Source: Palsa-504 sp963808315
GTDB lineage: Bacteria; Actinomycetota; Actinomycetes; Streptosporangiales; Streptosporangiaceae
Direction: 5' to 3'
Assembly (NCBI GenBank): GCA_963808315.1
Contig: CAWEFK010000010.1
Span: 62,001-126,000 of the forward strand
Length of the DNA stretch: 64,000 nucleotides
Shown here: piece after piece, positions 52,247 to 60,773 of the stretch
Layout of the letters: each line of letters begins with the position of its first letter
Numbering within the stretch: position 1 is the stretch's first letter
Made by a program: the position numbers and the translations under genes
Notes under the pieces: model-generated
The model's database searches: none
What the model saw: the letters and a program-made list of their open reading frames with translations, nothing else
Told to the model about the DNA's origin: nothing

Positions 52247-52285
52247 AGGGTAACGTCGTATATACAGACTGCTAAAAGTTACCCT
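52247..52285. promoter_or_regulatory. spaced inverted repeat, possible operator or leader stem
   Basis: AGGGTAAC (52247-52254) and GTTACCCT (52278-52285) are perfect 8-bp complements, with 23 bp between them that include TATATACAG. They end about 20 bp before the GTG of the small ORF. Confidence 0.4.
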
Positions 52286-52304
52286 TAGTAGTTGAGGGGG
52301 AGAC

Positions 52305-52469
52305 GTGAACGCTGCACCCTGGCTGAGGGATCCTGGCGGAGCGGCCTGCGGAGGTTCTTGGCGGCTTCGGCGGCTCTGGACGGAGATTCTGCGGCGAGAC
52401 CGGCCCCGCACGGCAAGCCTTCGTGCTCCTGGGTCGCGTGAGCCTCATGAGGCAAAAGTTAACAGATGA
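52305..52469 (+). CDS. possible small ORF in the transporter leader
   Basis: 54 codons from GTG 52305, preceded by the strong ribosome site GAGGGGGAG. The product is Arg/Leu-rich (WRLRRLWTEILRRDRPR) and matches nothing I know. It lies between two perfect dyads. It may be a leader peptide, a fragment of a lost gene, or chance. Too short and unusual in composition to be sure. Confidence 0.3.
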   Translation: MNAAPWLRDPGGAACGGSWRLRRLWTEILRRDRPRTASLRAPGSREPHEAKVNR

Positions 52470-52475
52470 GCTAGG

Positions 52476-52493
52476 ATCCGGAAATATCCGGAT
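52476..52493. promoter_or_regulatory. perfect 7-bp dyad, possible operator
   Basis: ATCCGGA-AATA-TCCGGAT lies about 310 bp upstream of the transporter's first gene and just after the small ORF. Palindromes of this size often bind dimeric repressors; the regulator is unknown. Confidence 0.35.
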
Positions 52494-52804
52494 GGTACAC
52501 GTGACGTGGCGGGACGTTGCTGCCAGGGGATTGATGGCAAGTTGTGACATTTTTGGCGAGAGATCGATGCAATAGGGAACCTACGCTTTGGCTAACTCAT
52601 AACACCGGTAGGTCACCGGCCGGCTCGACATGAGGCGGCACGGATGTGCCGGGGAAACGGGCCGTATGCGGTAGGGGGCCCCTGCGACCCAGCGCCCCGC
52701 GACGGTGCGGAGCGGATCACCGGCGAAACGAAAGAAGAGAAGGGCGACAACCTGATGACCCCAGGACGGACCAAAAGCGCGAACAGCGCGAGGAGGGAGG
52801 GCCG

Positions 52805-54712
52805 ATGATGAAGATCCGGAGTAAGAGTATCGGGGGGCTAGTCCTCGCGGTGGCGAGCATCACCGCGCTTGCCGCCTGTAGCAGTAGCAGCAGCCACAGC
52901 GGATCGGGCAACACGGCCGGCGGGGCCGTAACTCCTCCCGGCGCGATCGGCTCGGTGCCCGCCCAGGCGACTGGCGCGGAGCATGCCGGCACGATCACCT
53001 GGGCCGAGCAGCCCGGCGCGTCCCCGAACTGGATCTTCCCGGTCGTGCCGTCGGCCTCCAACACGGTCGACAACAACTTCACCTTCATCTGGGAGATGTG
53101 GCGGCCGCTGATCTGGACGGTAGACGGCGTCCAGCCGATCGTGGATCCGTCGATGAGCATCGCCAACACGCCGACCTACTCCAACGGCGACAAGACCGTG
53201 ACGGTCTCGCTGAAGAGCAGCTACAAGTGGTCGAACGGCCAGCCCATCACGGCCAACGACATACTTTTCTTCATTGACCTGGTCAAGGCGGGGATCAAGG
53301 AATCCTCGACGAACTGGGCCGGCTACGTGCAGGGCCACTTCCCGGACAACCTGGTCAGCACCTCGGCGCCGAACTCGAGCACGCTGGTCATGAACCTCAG
53401 CCAGGCGGTCAACCCGACGTGGTTCACCGACAACTACCTCGGCCAGGGACCCATTATCCCGGTGCCCAGCACCGTGTGGGCGAAGACGTCGGCGACCGGC
53501 TCGGTCGTGCCCGCGTCGGGCTGGACCCCCGCCACCATGACGAAGATCTTCAACTACCTGACCACGCAGGCGAAGTCGCTCAGCACGTTCGCCTCCAACC
53601 CGCTCTGGCAGGTCGTGGACGGACCGTACAAGCTGCAGTCTTACAACACCACAAGCGGCGGGTTCACGATGGTGCCGAACCCCACCTACGGCGGCCCGCA
53701 CGCCACGAAGGAATCCACCTTCGTGGGTGTTCCGTTCACCTCTGACCAGGCGGAGTTCAACGCCATCAAGGCCGGCAGCATCGACGTCGCCAATGTCGAC
53801 TACGACGACGTGCCGCAGCTGCCGCAGGTCGTGCGGCTCGGTTACAGCTACGTCGGCGAGCCCGACTACGGCATGAACTTCGGCAACTACAACTTCAAGG
53901 ACAAGACCGGCGACTTCAACAACATCATCGCCCAGCTGTATGTCCGTCAGGCACTGGCGCACCTGGTCGACGACCAGGGCTGGATCACCGCGTTCATGCA
54001 CGGCGCGGGCGCTCCGGCCTACGGCCCGATTCCGGCCTACCCCCGCAGCCCGTACCTGCCGGCCGACGCGGCGACAGATCCGTACCCGTTCAGCGTCACG
54101 GCCGCGGAGACCCTCCTGAAGAACAACGGCTGGACGGTGAACCCCGGCGGCACCGACGTCTGCGCCAAGGCCGGCACGGCCACGGGCGACTGCGGGGCCG
54201 GCATCCCGGCCGGCACCAAGCTGGCGTTCAACTACGTCTACAGCACCGCGCCCACGCTGATCGGCAACCAGGCCGAGGACTTCGTGTCGAAGGCCAAGCA
54301 GGCGGGCGTCAACATCGCCCTGTCCAGCAGCAACTTCAACTACATGATCGCCAACTACCTTGACCCGTCGGCCCCGGCCAACGAGAACAAGTGGGCGATG
54401 GAGGACTTCGGCGGCGAGACCGAGGACCCGTACGCGACCACATTCGGCCTGTTCAACACCGGCGGGCCGGAGCAAGTCGGCGACTACAGCAACCCGACCG
54501 CCGACTCGCTCATCAATGCGTCCATCTCCGGCGGTAACCCGTCGGCGGTCAAGAACGAGGCCTCGTTCCTGACTTCGAACCAGCCCGTGCAATTCCAGCC
54601 CGTCCCTGACTACATCTGGGCCTGGAAGAACACGATCTCTGGTCCGCAGGACTCGTTCGAGAACCTGACCCAGTACTACGCCACGCCAGAGCTCTGGTAC
54701 TTCACGAAGTAA
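52805..54712 (+). CDS. oligopeptide/dipeptide ABC transporter substrate-binding lipoprotein
   Basis: 635 residues from ATG 52805, after GAGGAGGGAGGG. The lipoprotein signal ends in TALAACSSSSS, so Cys at about residue 25 is lipidated. The SBP_bac_5 fold shows in GTITWAEQPGASPNWIFPV, the WKWSNGQPITANDILF-type segment (YKWSNGQPITANDILFFIDL) and MNFGNYNFKDKTGDFNN. The C-terminal lobe ends NLTQYYATPELWYFTK. At 635 residues it is longer than the usual 500-550. Two permeases and a fused ATPase follow on the same strand, so this is the receptor of an Opp/Dpp-type importer; ligand unknown. Confidence 0.92.
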   Translation: MMKIRSKSIGGLVLAVASITALAACSSSSSHSGSGNTAGGAVTPPGAIGSVPAQATGAEHAGTITWAEQPGASPNWIFPVVPSASNTVDNNFTFIWEMWRPLIWTVDGVQPIVDPSMSIANTPTYSNGDKTVTVSLKSSYKWSNGQPITANDILFFIDLVKAGIKESSTNWAGYVQGHFPDNLVSTSAPNSSTLVMNLSQAVNPTWFTDNYLGQGPIIPVPSTVWAKTSATGSVVPASGWTPATMTKIFNYLTTQAKSLSTFASNPLWQVVDGPYKLQSYNTTSGGFTMVPNPTYGGPHATKESTFVGVPFTSDQAEFNAIKAGSIDVANVDYDDVPQLPQVVRLGYSYVGEPDYGMNFGNYNFKDKTGDFNNIIAQLYVRQALAHLVDDQGWITAFMHGAGAPAYGPIPAYPRSPYLPADAATDPYPFSVTAAETLLKNNGWTVNPGGTDVCAKAGTATGDCGAGIPAGTKLAFNYVYSTAPTLIGNQAEDFVSKAKQAGVNIALSSSNFNYMIANYLDPSAPANENKWAMEDFGGETEDPYATTFGLFNTGGPEQVGDYSNPTADSLINASISGGNPSAVKNEASFLTSNQPVQFQPVPDYIWAWKNTISGPQDSFENLTQYYATPELWYFTK

Positions 54713-54733
54713 ACGCCTTCTGGCGCTGGACCT

Positions 54734-54768
54734 GCCCTGGTCCCCGGTGATAAACCGGGGACCAGGGC
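54734..54768 (+). terminator. strong hairpin between receptor and permease genes
   Basis: A perfect 15-bp stem (54734-54748 with 54754-54768) around the loop GATAA starts 21 bp after the lipoprotein stop. In such operons this kind of hairpin partly terminates transcription or protects the receptor mRNA, giving more receptor than permease. No T-run follows. Confidence 0.7.
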
Positions 54769-54852
54769 GGTGGTTCCGGCGAAACGCGGTCATACCGGAT
54801 GCCGTTAGCCGCCTGGTCCGCGGTTGACCCCCGTGGAGGAAGGCAGGGACAC

Positions 54853-55800
54853 ATGATCTCCTACCTAGCACGCCGTCTCGTCACGTCGATCATTGTGGTC
54901 ATCGGCGTCTCTATCTTCATCTTCGTCCTGCTGCACGCGGCCTATCCGTCACCGGCGCGGGCCGCCCTCGGCCTGCAGGCGAAGCCGGATCAGGTCGCGG
55001 CGTGGAACAAGACCAACGGCTACGACGATCCGGTCATCGTTCAGTATTTCCGCTACGTCAACAATCTCCTGCACGGCAACCTGGGCTACTCCTACGTCGA
55101 GAACCAGAACGTGCTTGCGCTCTTCAAGGAGCGCGTCGCCCGCAGCGTCTACCTGTCCGGGATATCGCTGGTGATCGCCGTGATCATCGCCCTGCCGCTG
55201 GGAATCTTCCAGGCGGTCAAGCGGAACTCGATCATGGACAACGTGGCCACGAGCACGGCCTTCATCTTGTACTCGATGCCGTCGTTCTTCCTCGGCCTGA
55301 TCCTGATCGACGTGTTCGCCCTCTCGTTCCCGATCTTCAGCTTCGAGGCGAGCCAGTCCAATTCCGTCTGGGTGGTCATGGGCGACTGGAACGCCATGAC
55401 CCTGCCGATCTTCACCCTGGCCCTGATCACCGTGGCCAGTTTCTCCCGGTACATGCGGTCCTCCTCGATGGACGTCCTGGCGCAGGACTACATCAAGGTG
55501 GCGCGGGCCAAGGGCCTGCCGGAGCGGCTCGTGCTGTCGCGGCACCTGTTCCGTAACGCCAGCTTGCCGATGGTGACGCTGATCGGCCTTTCGCTGCCGA
55601 TCCTGCTGGCCGGCAACCTGATTACCGAGTACTTGTTCAACTTCCAGGGTCTCGGGCTGCTCTTCTTTACCAGCCTGGGGAAGGTCGACTATCCGGTCAT
55701 GCTCGCCTACACCTTGGCGGGTGCCGTTCTTGTCGTCGTCGGCAACCTGATCGCCGACATTGCGCTGACCGTCGCCGACCCGCGCATCCGACTGGCCTGA
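54853..55800 (+). CDS. oligopeptide ABC transporter permease, DppB-like
   Basis: 315 residues from ATG 54853 with GGAGGAAGG upstream; an in-frame upstream start lacks a ribosome site. Six membrane helices. ARRLVTSIIVVIGVSIFIFV is the DppB N-terminus, and the EAA-type coupling loop is DYIKVARAKGLPERLVLSRH with RNASLPMVTLIGLSLP after it. VARAKGL is the ATPase-docking helix of BPD_transp_1 proteins. It pairs with the DppC-like permease 27 bp downstream to form the membrane channel. Confidence 0.93.
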   Translation: MISYLARRLVTSIIVVIGVSIFIFVLLHAAYPSPARAALGLQAKPDQVAAWNKTNGYDDPVIVQYFRYVNNLLHGNLGYSYVENQNVLALFKERVARSVYLSGISLVIAVIIALPLGIFQAVKRNSIMDNVATSTAFILYSMPSFFLGLILIDVFALSFPIFSFEASQSNSVWVVMGDWNAMTLPIFTLALITVASFSRYMRSSSMDVLAQDYIKVARAKGLPERLVLSRHLFRNASLPMVTLIGLSLPILLAGNLITEYLFNFQGLGLLFFTSLGKVDYPVMLAYTLAGAVLVVVGNLIADIALTVADPRIRLA

Positions 55801-55827
55801 CCGGCCAGGTAGAGAAAGGAGACAGCT

Positions 55828-56754
55828 GTGGCGATGCCATCCCAGCCGTCGATGGATGTCCAGCGGGCCCGGCCGGCCAGCCCCGAGGGCGGAGATGTCG
55901 GAGCGATCCAGAGCGGGTGGCGGCTCGCGCTGCGCGAGTTCGCCAGCAACCGGCTCGCCGTCATCGGCTTCGGCATACTCATCTTCTTCGTGCTTTTCTG
56001 CTTCATCGGCCCGCTCATTTACCACACCGACCAGACCGACACCAACGACATCCTGGCCAACCTGGCACCGTCAGGAACGCACCTGCTCGGCACCGACAAT
56101 CAGGGTTTCGACGAGCTCGGCCGCATCATGAAGGGCGGTCAGGCCGCGTTGGAGATCGGCTTCTTCGCGGCGTTCGTGGCGATCGTGATCGGCACCTTGT
56201 GGGGTGCCGTCTCAGGACTGGCCGGCGGCATCATCGATTCGGCCATGATGCGCGTCGTCGACGTGTTTCTCTCCGTCCCTTTCCTGTTCGTGGTCCTGAT
56301 CCTGGCGGTGAAGTTCGGCGCGTCCGTGCTGTCGCTGAGCCTGGTCATCGGGTTCTTCGCCTGGCAGGTCCCGGCCCGGCTGGTCCGCGGTGAAGTGCTC
56401 ACCTTGAGAGAACGCGACTTCGTCCTGGCCGCACGGACGGCAGGCGCGACTCCGTGGCGGCTGATCACCAGGCACCTGATCCCGAACGCGCTCGGCGTCG
56501 TCATCGTCAACGTGACGTTCCAGGTCGCGGACGCGATCCTGACCGTCGCGTACGTCGGCTTTCTCGGCTTCGGCCTGCACTACCCGAATGTGGACTGGGG
56601 TGATCAGCTCTCCAACGGCATCGGGTTCCTGGAGGACGGCTACTGGTGGCTGATCTTCCCGGTCGGGGCCTGCATTGTCCTGACCGTGATGGCCTTGAAC
56701 TTTATCGGCGACGCGCTGCGCGACTCGCTGGACGTACGGCTCAGACGCCGGTAG
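55828..56754 (+). CDS. oligopeptide ABC transporter permease, DppC-like
   Basis: 308 residues from GTG 55828 with AAAGGAG upstream. The N-terminal OppC_N segment (LREFASNRLAVIGFGILIFF) is followed by HLLGTDNQGFDELGRIMKGG, the DppC hallmark, then the coupling loop RDFVLAARTAGATPWRLITR and HLIPNALGVVIVNVTFQVAD. LSNGIGFLEDGYWWLIFPVG closes the family pattern. Six membrane helices. It partners the DppB-like protein and is driven by the fused ATPase that follows. Confidence 0.94.
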   Translation: MAMPSQPSMDVQRARPASPEGGDVGAIQSGWRLALREFASNRLAVIGFGILIFFVLFCFIGPLIYHTDQTDTNDILANLAPSGTHLLGTDNQGFDELGRIMKGGQAALEIGFFAAFVAIVIGTLWGAVSGLAGGIIDSAMMRVVDVFLSVPFLFVVLILAVKFGASVLSLSLVIGFFAWQVPARLVRGEVLTLRERDFVLAARTAGATPWRLITRHLIPNALGVVIVNVTFQVADAILTVAYVGFLGFGLHYPNVDWGDQLSNGIGFLEDGYWWLIFPVGACIVLTVMALNFIGDALRDSLDVRLRRR

Positions 56755-56809
56755 CGGCGCCGCGCGCACCCGATCACCGAAGCCACCATTGACGAGAGGT
56801 AGCGGCCAG

Positions 56810-59158
56810 ATGGCCCCAGTCCTTGAGATCCAGAACCTGTCCACGCACATCAAGCTCACCAGCTCCGTGGTGCAGGCCGTGGGCAACATCGACCTGTACG
56901 TCGACGCCGGGGAGACACTCGGCGTCGTCGGGGAGTCCGGCTGCGGCAAGTCGATGACCGGCTTGTCCATCATGGGGTTGCTACCGCCGGGCGGTTCGAT
57001 CGTCAACGGGTCGATCAAGCTCAACGACCGCGAACTGGTCGGCCTCAAGGAGGAGGAGCTGCGGCGGATCCGGGGCAACGACATCGCGATGATCTTCCAG
57101 GATCCGCTGACCTCGCTCGACCCGACCAAGACCATCGGTTACCAGGTCGGCGAACCGGTGCGGCTGCACAGGAACGCCTCGAAGGCCGAGGCGCTCGACC
57201 GGGCGGTGGAGGTGCTGAACCTGGTCGGCCTGCCGCGGCCCAAGGAGCGGCTCTCGGACTATCCGCACCAGCTGTCCGGCGGCCTGCGGCAACGCGTGAT
57301 GATCGCCATGGCGCTGGCGTGCGAGCCCAAGCTGCTCATCGCGGACGAGCCGACGACGGCGCTCGATGTCACCATTCAGGCCCAGATCCTGGCCCTGCTC
57401 AAGGACCTGAAGGAACGGCTGGGCATGGCGATGCTGCTGATCACCCACGACATGGGCGTTATCGCGGGCCACGCCGACCGGGTCAACGTGATGTACGCGG
57501 GCCGGGTGGTGGAGACCGCCGAGGCGGCCCAGCTCTTCGAGGAGATGCACCATCCGTACACCCAGGCGCTGCTCGCTTCCATTCCCCAGCTGAACCAGGA
57601 CGCGAAAAAGGCGCTGCACGCCATTCCCGGCCTGCCGCCGGATCTGGCTCATCCGCCGGACGGCTGCCGGTTCGCGGCGCGGTGCACCCGGGCCACGGAC
57701 AAGTGCCGGGCCGAGGAGCCGCCCCTGTCCGGGAAGACGTTCGAGCACCGGTTCTCCTGCTGGCATCCGGTGGACGGACCGCTCACGCTGACGGTGATCG
57801 GCCACGGTGGTCCCGACGCCGCCAGCACCGGCCTGGTGGGTTCGGATTCTGCCAGCCTGGATCAGGCCGCGGCCTCCGACAAGGTCGGTTACGTCCATGA
57901 TGACTCGCTAGCCGCAGGCACCGAGTCCGAGGCCGTCCCGGCGGCTCCAGAAGGCCAGCCGGCCACCGCCGAGGTGCCCGTAGCCGCCGAGGTGCCCGCG
58001 GCCGCGGAGGAAACGGTCCTGGTGGTGGCCAGCGGCCTGACCGAGACGGCCGACGGGCGCCTGGAGGTCAGCGAGCGGCGCATCGAGGTGGCCGCGGCGA
58101 ACGGCAACGGTATCGCCCCGCTGCTCGAGCTGCGGAATCTGGTGAAGGAATTTCCCGTCACCTCCGGCGCTATCCTGCAGCGCCGGGTGGCGAGCGTGAA
58201 GGCCGTCTCCGACGTTTCCTTCGCCGTGCCGGCCGGCACCACGTTCGGCCTCGTCGGCGAGTCGGGGTGCGGCAAGACCACGATCGGCAAGCTGATCGTG
58301 GCGCTTGAGCGGCCGAATTCCGGCTCGATCACGGTCAACGGCGAGGACGTGTCCAAGCTGCACCGCGCGGACCTGCGGCGCAAGCGCCGCGACCTGCAGC
58401 TGATGTTCCAGGACCCGCAGTCCTCGCTGGACCCAAGGATGCGGGTCGGCGCCATCATCGGGGAGCCGCTCGCCGTCCAGCATATCGGCAGCAAGCGAGC
58501 CCAGCGGGAACGTGTCTTCGAGCTGCTCGGCGAGGTCGGCCTACCGCGGAACGCGGTCGAACGCTACCCGCATGAGTTCTCCGGCGGCCAGCGCCAGCGC
58601 ATCGGCCTCGCCCGGGCGCTGACCGTGAACCCCCGGCTGATCGTGGCGGACGAGCCGGTCAGCGCGCTGGACGTGTCGATCAGGGCGCAGGTGCTTAACC
58701 TGATGAAGCGGCTTCAGGCCTCGCACGGCCTGACCTACGTGGTGATCTCGCACGATCTCGCGGTGGTCAAGTACATGGCCAACCGGATCGGCGTCATGTA
58801 CCTGGGCAAGCTGGTCGAGCTTGGCTCCGGTGACGACATCTACCAGCGAGCCGCGCATCCGTACACGGCAGGCCTGGTCGCCACCATCCCGATCCCCGAT
58901 CCGACCACGGAGCGGGCCAAGTCGGGCGCGGCCATCAAGGGGGAGCTGCCCAGCCCGGTGAATCCGCCGTCGGGGTGCCGGTTCCGGACCAGGTGCCCGT
59001 ATGCCCAGGACCGCTGCGCCGCCGAGGAACCCGAGCTCCGCTCCTTCGGCCCGGGTCACGTGGCCGCGTGCCACTTCCCGCTGCAGACCCCGGACGGGGC
59101 CACCGTAGGCAGCTCGGCCATGATCGCCGCCGGACACAGCGGAGAGCCATCGGACTAG
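56810..59158 (+). CDS. fused double ABC ATPase of the oligopeptide transporter (DppD-DppF)
   Basis: 782 residues from ATG 56810. The first ATPase has Walker A VGESGCGKSMTGLSIMG (about 42), signature LSGGLRQRVMIAMALA (about 155), Walker B LLIADEPTTALDVTIQAQ and an oligopeptide C-terminal cysteine motif CRFAARCTRATDKC. A Glu/Ala/Pro/Val linker of roughly 100 residues follows (VPVAAEVPAAAEETVLVV). The second ATPase has VGESGCGKTTIGKLIV (about 483), FSGGQRQRIGLARAL (about 589), ADEPVSALDVSIRAQ and CRFRTRCPYAQDRC. Opp/Dpp systems usually encode these as two proteins; here one chain supplies both nucleotide-binding sites. Last gene of the operon. Confidence 0.94.
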   Translation: MAPVLEIQNLSTHIKLTSSVVQAVGNIDLYVDAGETLGVVGESGCGKSMTGLSIMGLLPPGGSIVNGSIKLNDRELVGLKEEELRRIRGNDIAMIFQDPLTSLDPTKTIGYQVGEPVRLHRNASKAEALDRAVEVLNLVGLPRPKERLSDYPHQLSGGLRQRVMIAMALACEPKLLIADEPTTALDVTIQAQILALLKDLKERLGMAMLLITHDMGVIAGHADRVNVMYAGRVVETAEAAQLFEEMHHPYTQALLASIPQLNQDAKKALHAIPGLPPDLAHPPDGCRFAARCTRATDKCRAEEPPLSGKTFEHRFSCWHPVDGPLTLTVIGHGGPDAASTGLVGSDSASLDQAAASDKVGYVHDDSLAAGTESEAVPAAPEGQPATAEVPVAAEVPAAAEETVLVVASGLTETADGRLEVSERRIEVAAANGNGIAPLLELRNLVKEFPVTSGAILQRRVASVKAVSDVSFAVPAGTTFGLVGESGCGKTTIGKLIVALERPNSGSITVNGEDVSKLHRADLRRKRRDLQLMFQDPQSSLDPRMRVGAIIGEPLAVQHIGSKRAQRERVFELLGEVGLPRNAVERYPHEFSGGQRQRIGLARALTVNPRLIVADEPVSALDVSIRAQVLNLMKRLQASHGLTYVVISHDLAVVKYMANRIGVMYLGKLVELGSGDDIYQRAAHPYTAGLVATIPIPDPTTERAKSGAAIKGELPSPVNPPSGCRFRTRCPYAQDRCAAEEPELRSFGPGHVAACHFPLQTPDGATVGSSAMIAAGHSGEPSD

Positions 59159-59230
59159 CCTCTGGAAAGCGGCGGTGGCTATCCGAGGTCAGCTCTTGCC
59201 CTGGGAGCCGCTGATGCCGATACTCCATTC

Positions 59231-59884
59231 ATGGGAGGGTCGACGGCGGACACGCCTGCAACACCCGAATCTCTCCGCGTCTCCGATGCGGATCGTGATC
59301 ACGCGGTCGATGAGCTGAGGAGTGAGTTCGTCGAGGGGCGGCTCTCACATGAGACCTTCGTGTACCGCATGCAGACCGCCCTGGATGCGCGCAATCGCGG
59401 CCAGCTGGCCGGACTGTTCGCCGACCTGCCTCCCCGGCGGGGCTGGCTGCTGGCCCGGATCAGGACCGGCTTGCGGCGAGTCCGGGTATCCGGAGAACCA
59501 GGAGGCATTGGGGGTCCCGGGGGTCCCGGGGGTCCCGGCCGCGATGAGGATCGAGCGATCCGGTCCCGCGGGGCCGCCCCCGGACCAGGTGCGGGCCCGG
59601 TGCCGCTTTTCTTCCCGGTGGGCCGCGGGGATCGCTTCACGATCGGGCGTACCCGTGACTGCGACCTGTGCCTGGCTGATCTGTCGGTGTCCAGGCGGCA
59701 CGCCGAACTGGTGCGCGGCGCCGACGGCTGGCTGCTGAACGACCTGGGATCCCACAACGGCACCAGGCTGAACGGCTGGCTGGTCCGGGAGCCCGTCCCG
59801 GTGCGAGCCGGGGACCGGCTGGAGTTCGGGTCCGCGACTTTCCTCCTCGCCACTGATCCGTACGGGCGGACCTCTGCGGGGTAG
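59231..59884 (+). CDS. DUF1707-FHA domain protein
   Basis: 217 residues. Residues about 14-66 form a DUF1707 domain (LRVSDADRDHAVDELRSEFV, EGRLSHETFVYRMQTALDAR). A Gly/Pro/Arg linker encoded partly by a 9-bp repeat follows. Residues about 125-205 are an FHA domain: FTIGRTRDCDLCLADLSVSR, RHAEL and DLGSHNGTRLNGW, which contain the phosphothreonine-contacting Arg, Ser, His and Asn. FHA domains bind phosphothreonine, so it probably acts in serine/threonine-kinase signalling. It is cytosolic with no membrane helix. A hairpin after the stop separates it from the next gene. Confidence 0.9.
   Translation: MGGSTADTPATPESLRVSDADRDHAVDELRSEFVEGRLSHETFVYRMQTALDARNRGQLAGLFADLPPRRGWLLARIRTGLRRVRVSGEPGGIGGPGGPGGPGRDEDRAIRSRGAAPGPGAGPVPLFFPVGRGDRFTIGRTRDCDLCLADLSVSRRHAELVRGADGWLLNDLGSHNGTRLNGWLVREPVPVRAGDRLEFGSATFLLATDPYGRTSAG
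59510..59536 (+). repeat. three tandem 9-bp units in the FHA gene linker
   Basis: GGGGGTCCC occurs three times in a row, in frame, encoding GGP units in the linker between DUF1707 and FHA. Confidence 0.9.
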
Positions 59885-59909
59885 CCGGGCCCACAGGCCT
59901 GGTCCAGGT

Positions 59910-59946
59910 CCCGTTACCCCCGCAGCCGGGCCTGCCGGGTAACGGG
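59910..59946 (+). terminator. hairpin between the FHA and phosphatase genes
   Basis: CCCGTTACCC (59910-59919) pairs perfectly with GGGTAACGGG (59937-59946) around a 17-base loop. It begins about 25 bp after the FHA stop. Confidence 0.55.
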
Positions 59947-59971
59947 GCCCAACCGGCTAGAGTCGGGTAAC

Positions 59972-60769
59972 GTGACGACGCTTCTGCTGGTCCGGCACGG
60001 GCTTACCGCGACGACCGGCCACGTGCTGACCGGATGGACGCCTGGCATACCGCTCGATGACCGAGGCCGGGCCCAGGCGGCCGCGCTGGCGGCCAGGCTC
60101 GCCCCGCTGCCGCTGGCCGCCATCGTCAGCAGCCCGCTGGAACGCTGCCAGCAGACGGCGGCGGCGATCGCGGCGACCAGGGATGGCCAGCAGGTCCAGA
60201 CCGAGGACCGGGTGGGAGAATGCCACTATGGAGACTGGACAGGCAAGCCGCTGAAAAAGCTGGCGAGGGAGCAGTTGTGGCGCGTGGTGCAAGCCCACCC
60301 GAGCGCGGTGACGTTCCCCGGGCCTGACGGCGAATCGATGCCGGACATGCAGCACCGGGCGGTGGCCGCGGTCAGGGAATGGAATGCCAGGCTCGGCCAG
60401 GACGCTACCTATCTCATCTGTTCGCACGGTGATGTCATCAAGGCCATCGTGGCCGATAGCCTGGGATTGCACCTCGATCAGAGCCAGCGGATCCAGGCCG
60501 ATCCGTGCTCACTGACCGTGATCAGGTATACGCCGATGCGGCCGTTCCTGGTCCGGATGAACGATAGGGGAGGTGGCGTGGTTGACCTCATGCCGCGCGG
60601 CGACGGACACGGCCACGCCGCGGCCAGCGATGCGGCTGTCGGCGGCGGTTCCGGCGGAGCTGACAGGCGGCCAGACGTGGTGAGCTCGTCAAGCTCTTCA
60701 TCCCTTCAACCCCGTCAACCCCGTCAACCCCCTTCAGGTCGCCAGCAATCGGCGGACACGCGAGGATAG
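59972..60769 (+). CDS. histidine phosphatase family protein (MSMEG_4193-type)
   Basis: 265 residues from GTG 59972. The catalytic LLLVRHGLTATTGHVLTGW has the phosphorylated His in RHG, and the second site is LICSHGDVIKAIVADSL. VSSPLERCQQTAAAIA and ECHYGDWTGKPLKKLAREQL are the remaining phosphoglycerate-mutase-fold motifs. The substrate is unknown; the subfamily is conserved next to DUF3090 in actinobacteria, as here (4 bp upstream of it). The last 50 residues are low complexity, including a QPR repeat from a 9-bp tandem array. Confidence 0.9.
   Translation: MTTLLLVRHGLTATTGHVLTGWTPGIPLDDRGRAQAAALAARLAPLPLAAIVSSPLERCQQTAAAIAATRDGQQVQTEDRVGECHYGDWTGKPLKKLAREQLWRVVQAHPSAVTFPGPDGESMPDMQHRAVAAVREWNARLGQDATYLICSHGDVIKAIVADSLGLHLDQSQRIQADPCSLTVIRYTPMRPFLVRMNDRGGGVVDLMPRGDGHGHAAASDAAVGGGSGGADRRPDVVSSSSSSSLQPRQPRQPPSGRQQSADTRG
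60706..60732 (+). repeat. three tandem 9-bp units in the phosphatase gene tail
   Basis: TCAACCCCG, TCAACCCCG and TCAACCCCC in a row, in frame, encoding QPR-type units in the disordered C-terminal tail. Confidence 0.85.
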
Positions 60770-60773
60770 GACA

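Larger units (their letters stand above)
51908..52804. other. long leader region upstream of the oligopeptide transporter
   Basis: About 900 bp without an established gene. It holds an AT-rich patch with AATTGA-TAG-TCAATT (51994-52008), an inverted repeat AGGGTAAC/GTTACCCT (52247-52254 and 52278-52285), a 54-codon ORF (52305-52469) and ATCCGGA-AATA-TCCGGAT (52476-52493). Such a density of dyads suggests operators for the ABC transporter operon. I could not fix a promoter. The frame open upstream of the lipoprotein to 52646 is low complexity and not accepted as coding. Confidence 0.5.

Noticed and set aside
52646..52804. Upstream extension of the transporter lipoprotein
   Set aside because: It would put 53 charged residues before a clear lipoprotein signal peptide, and the ATG at 52805 has the ribosome site.
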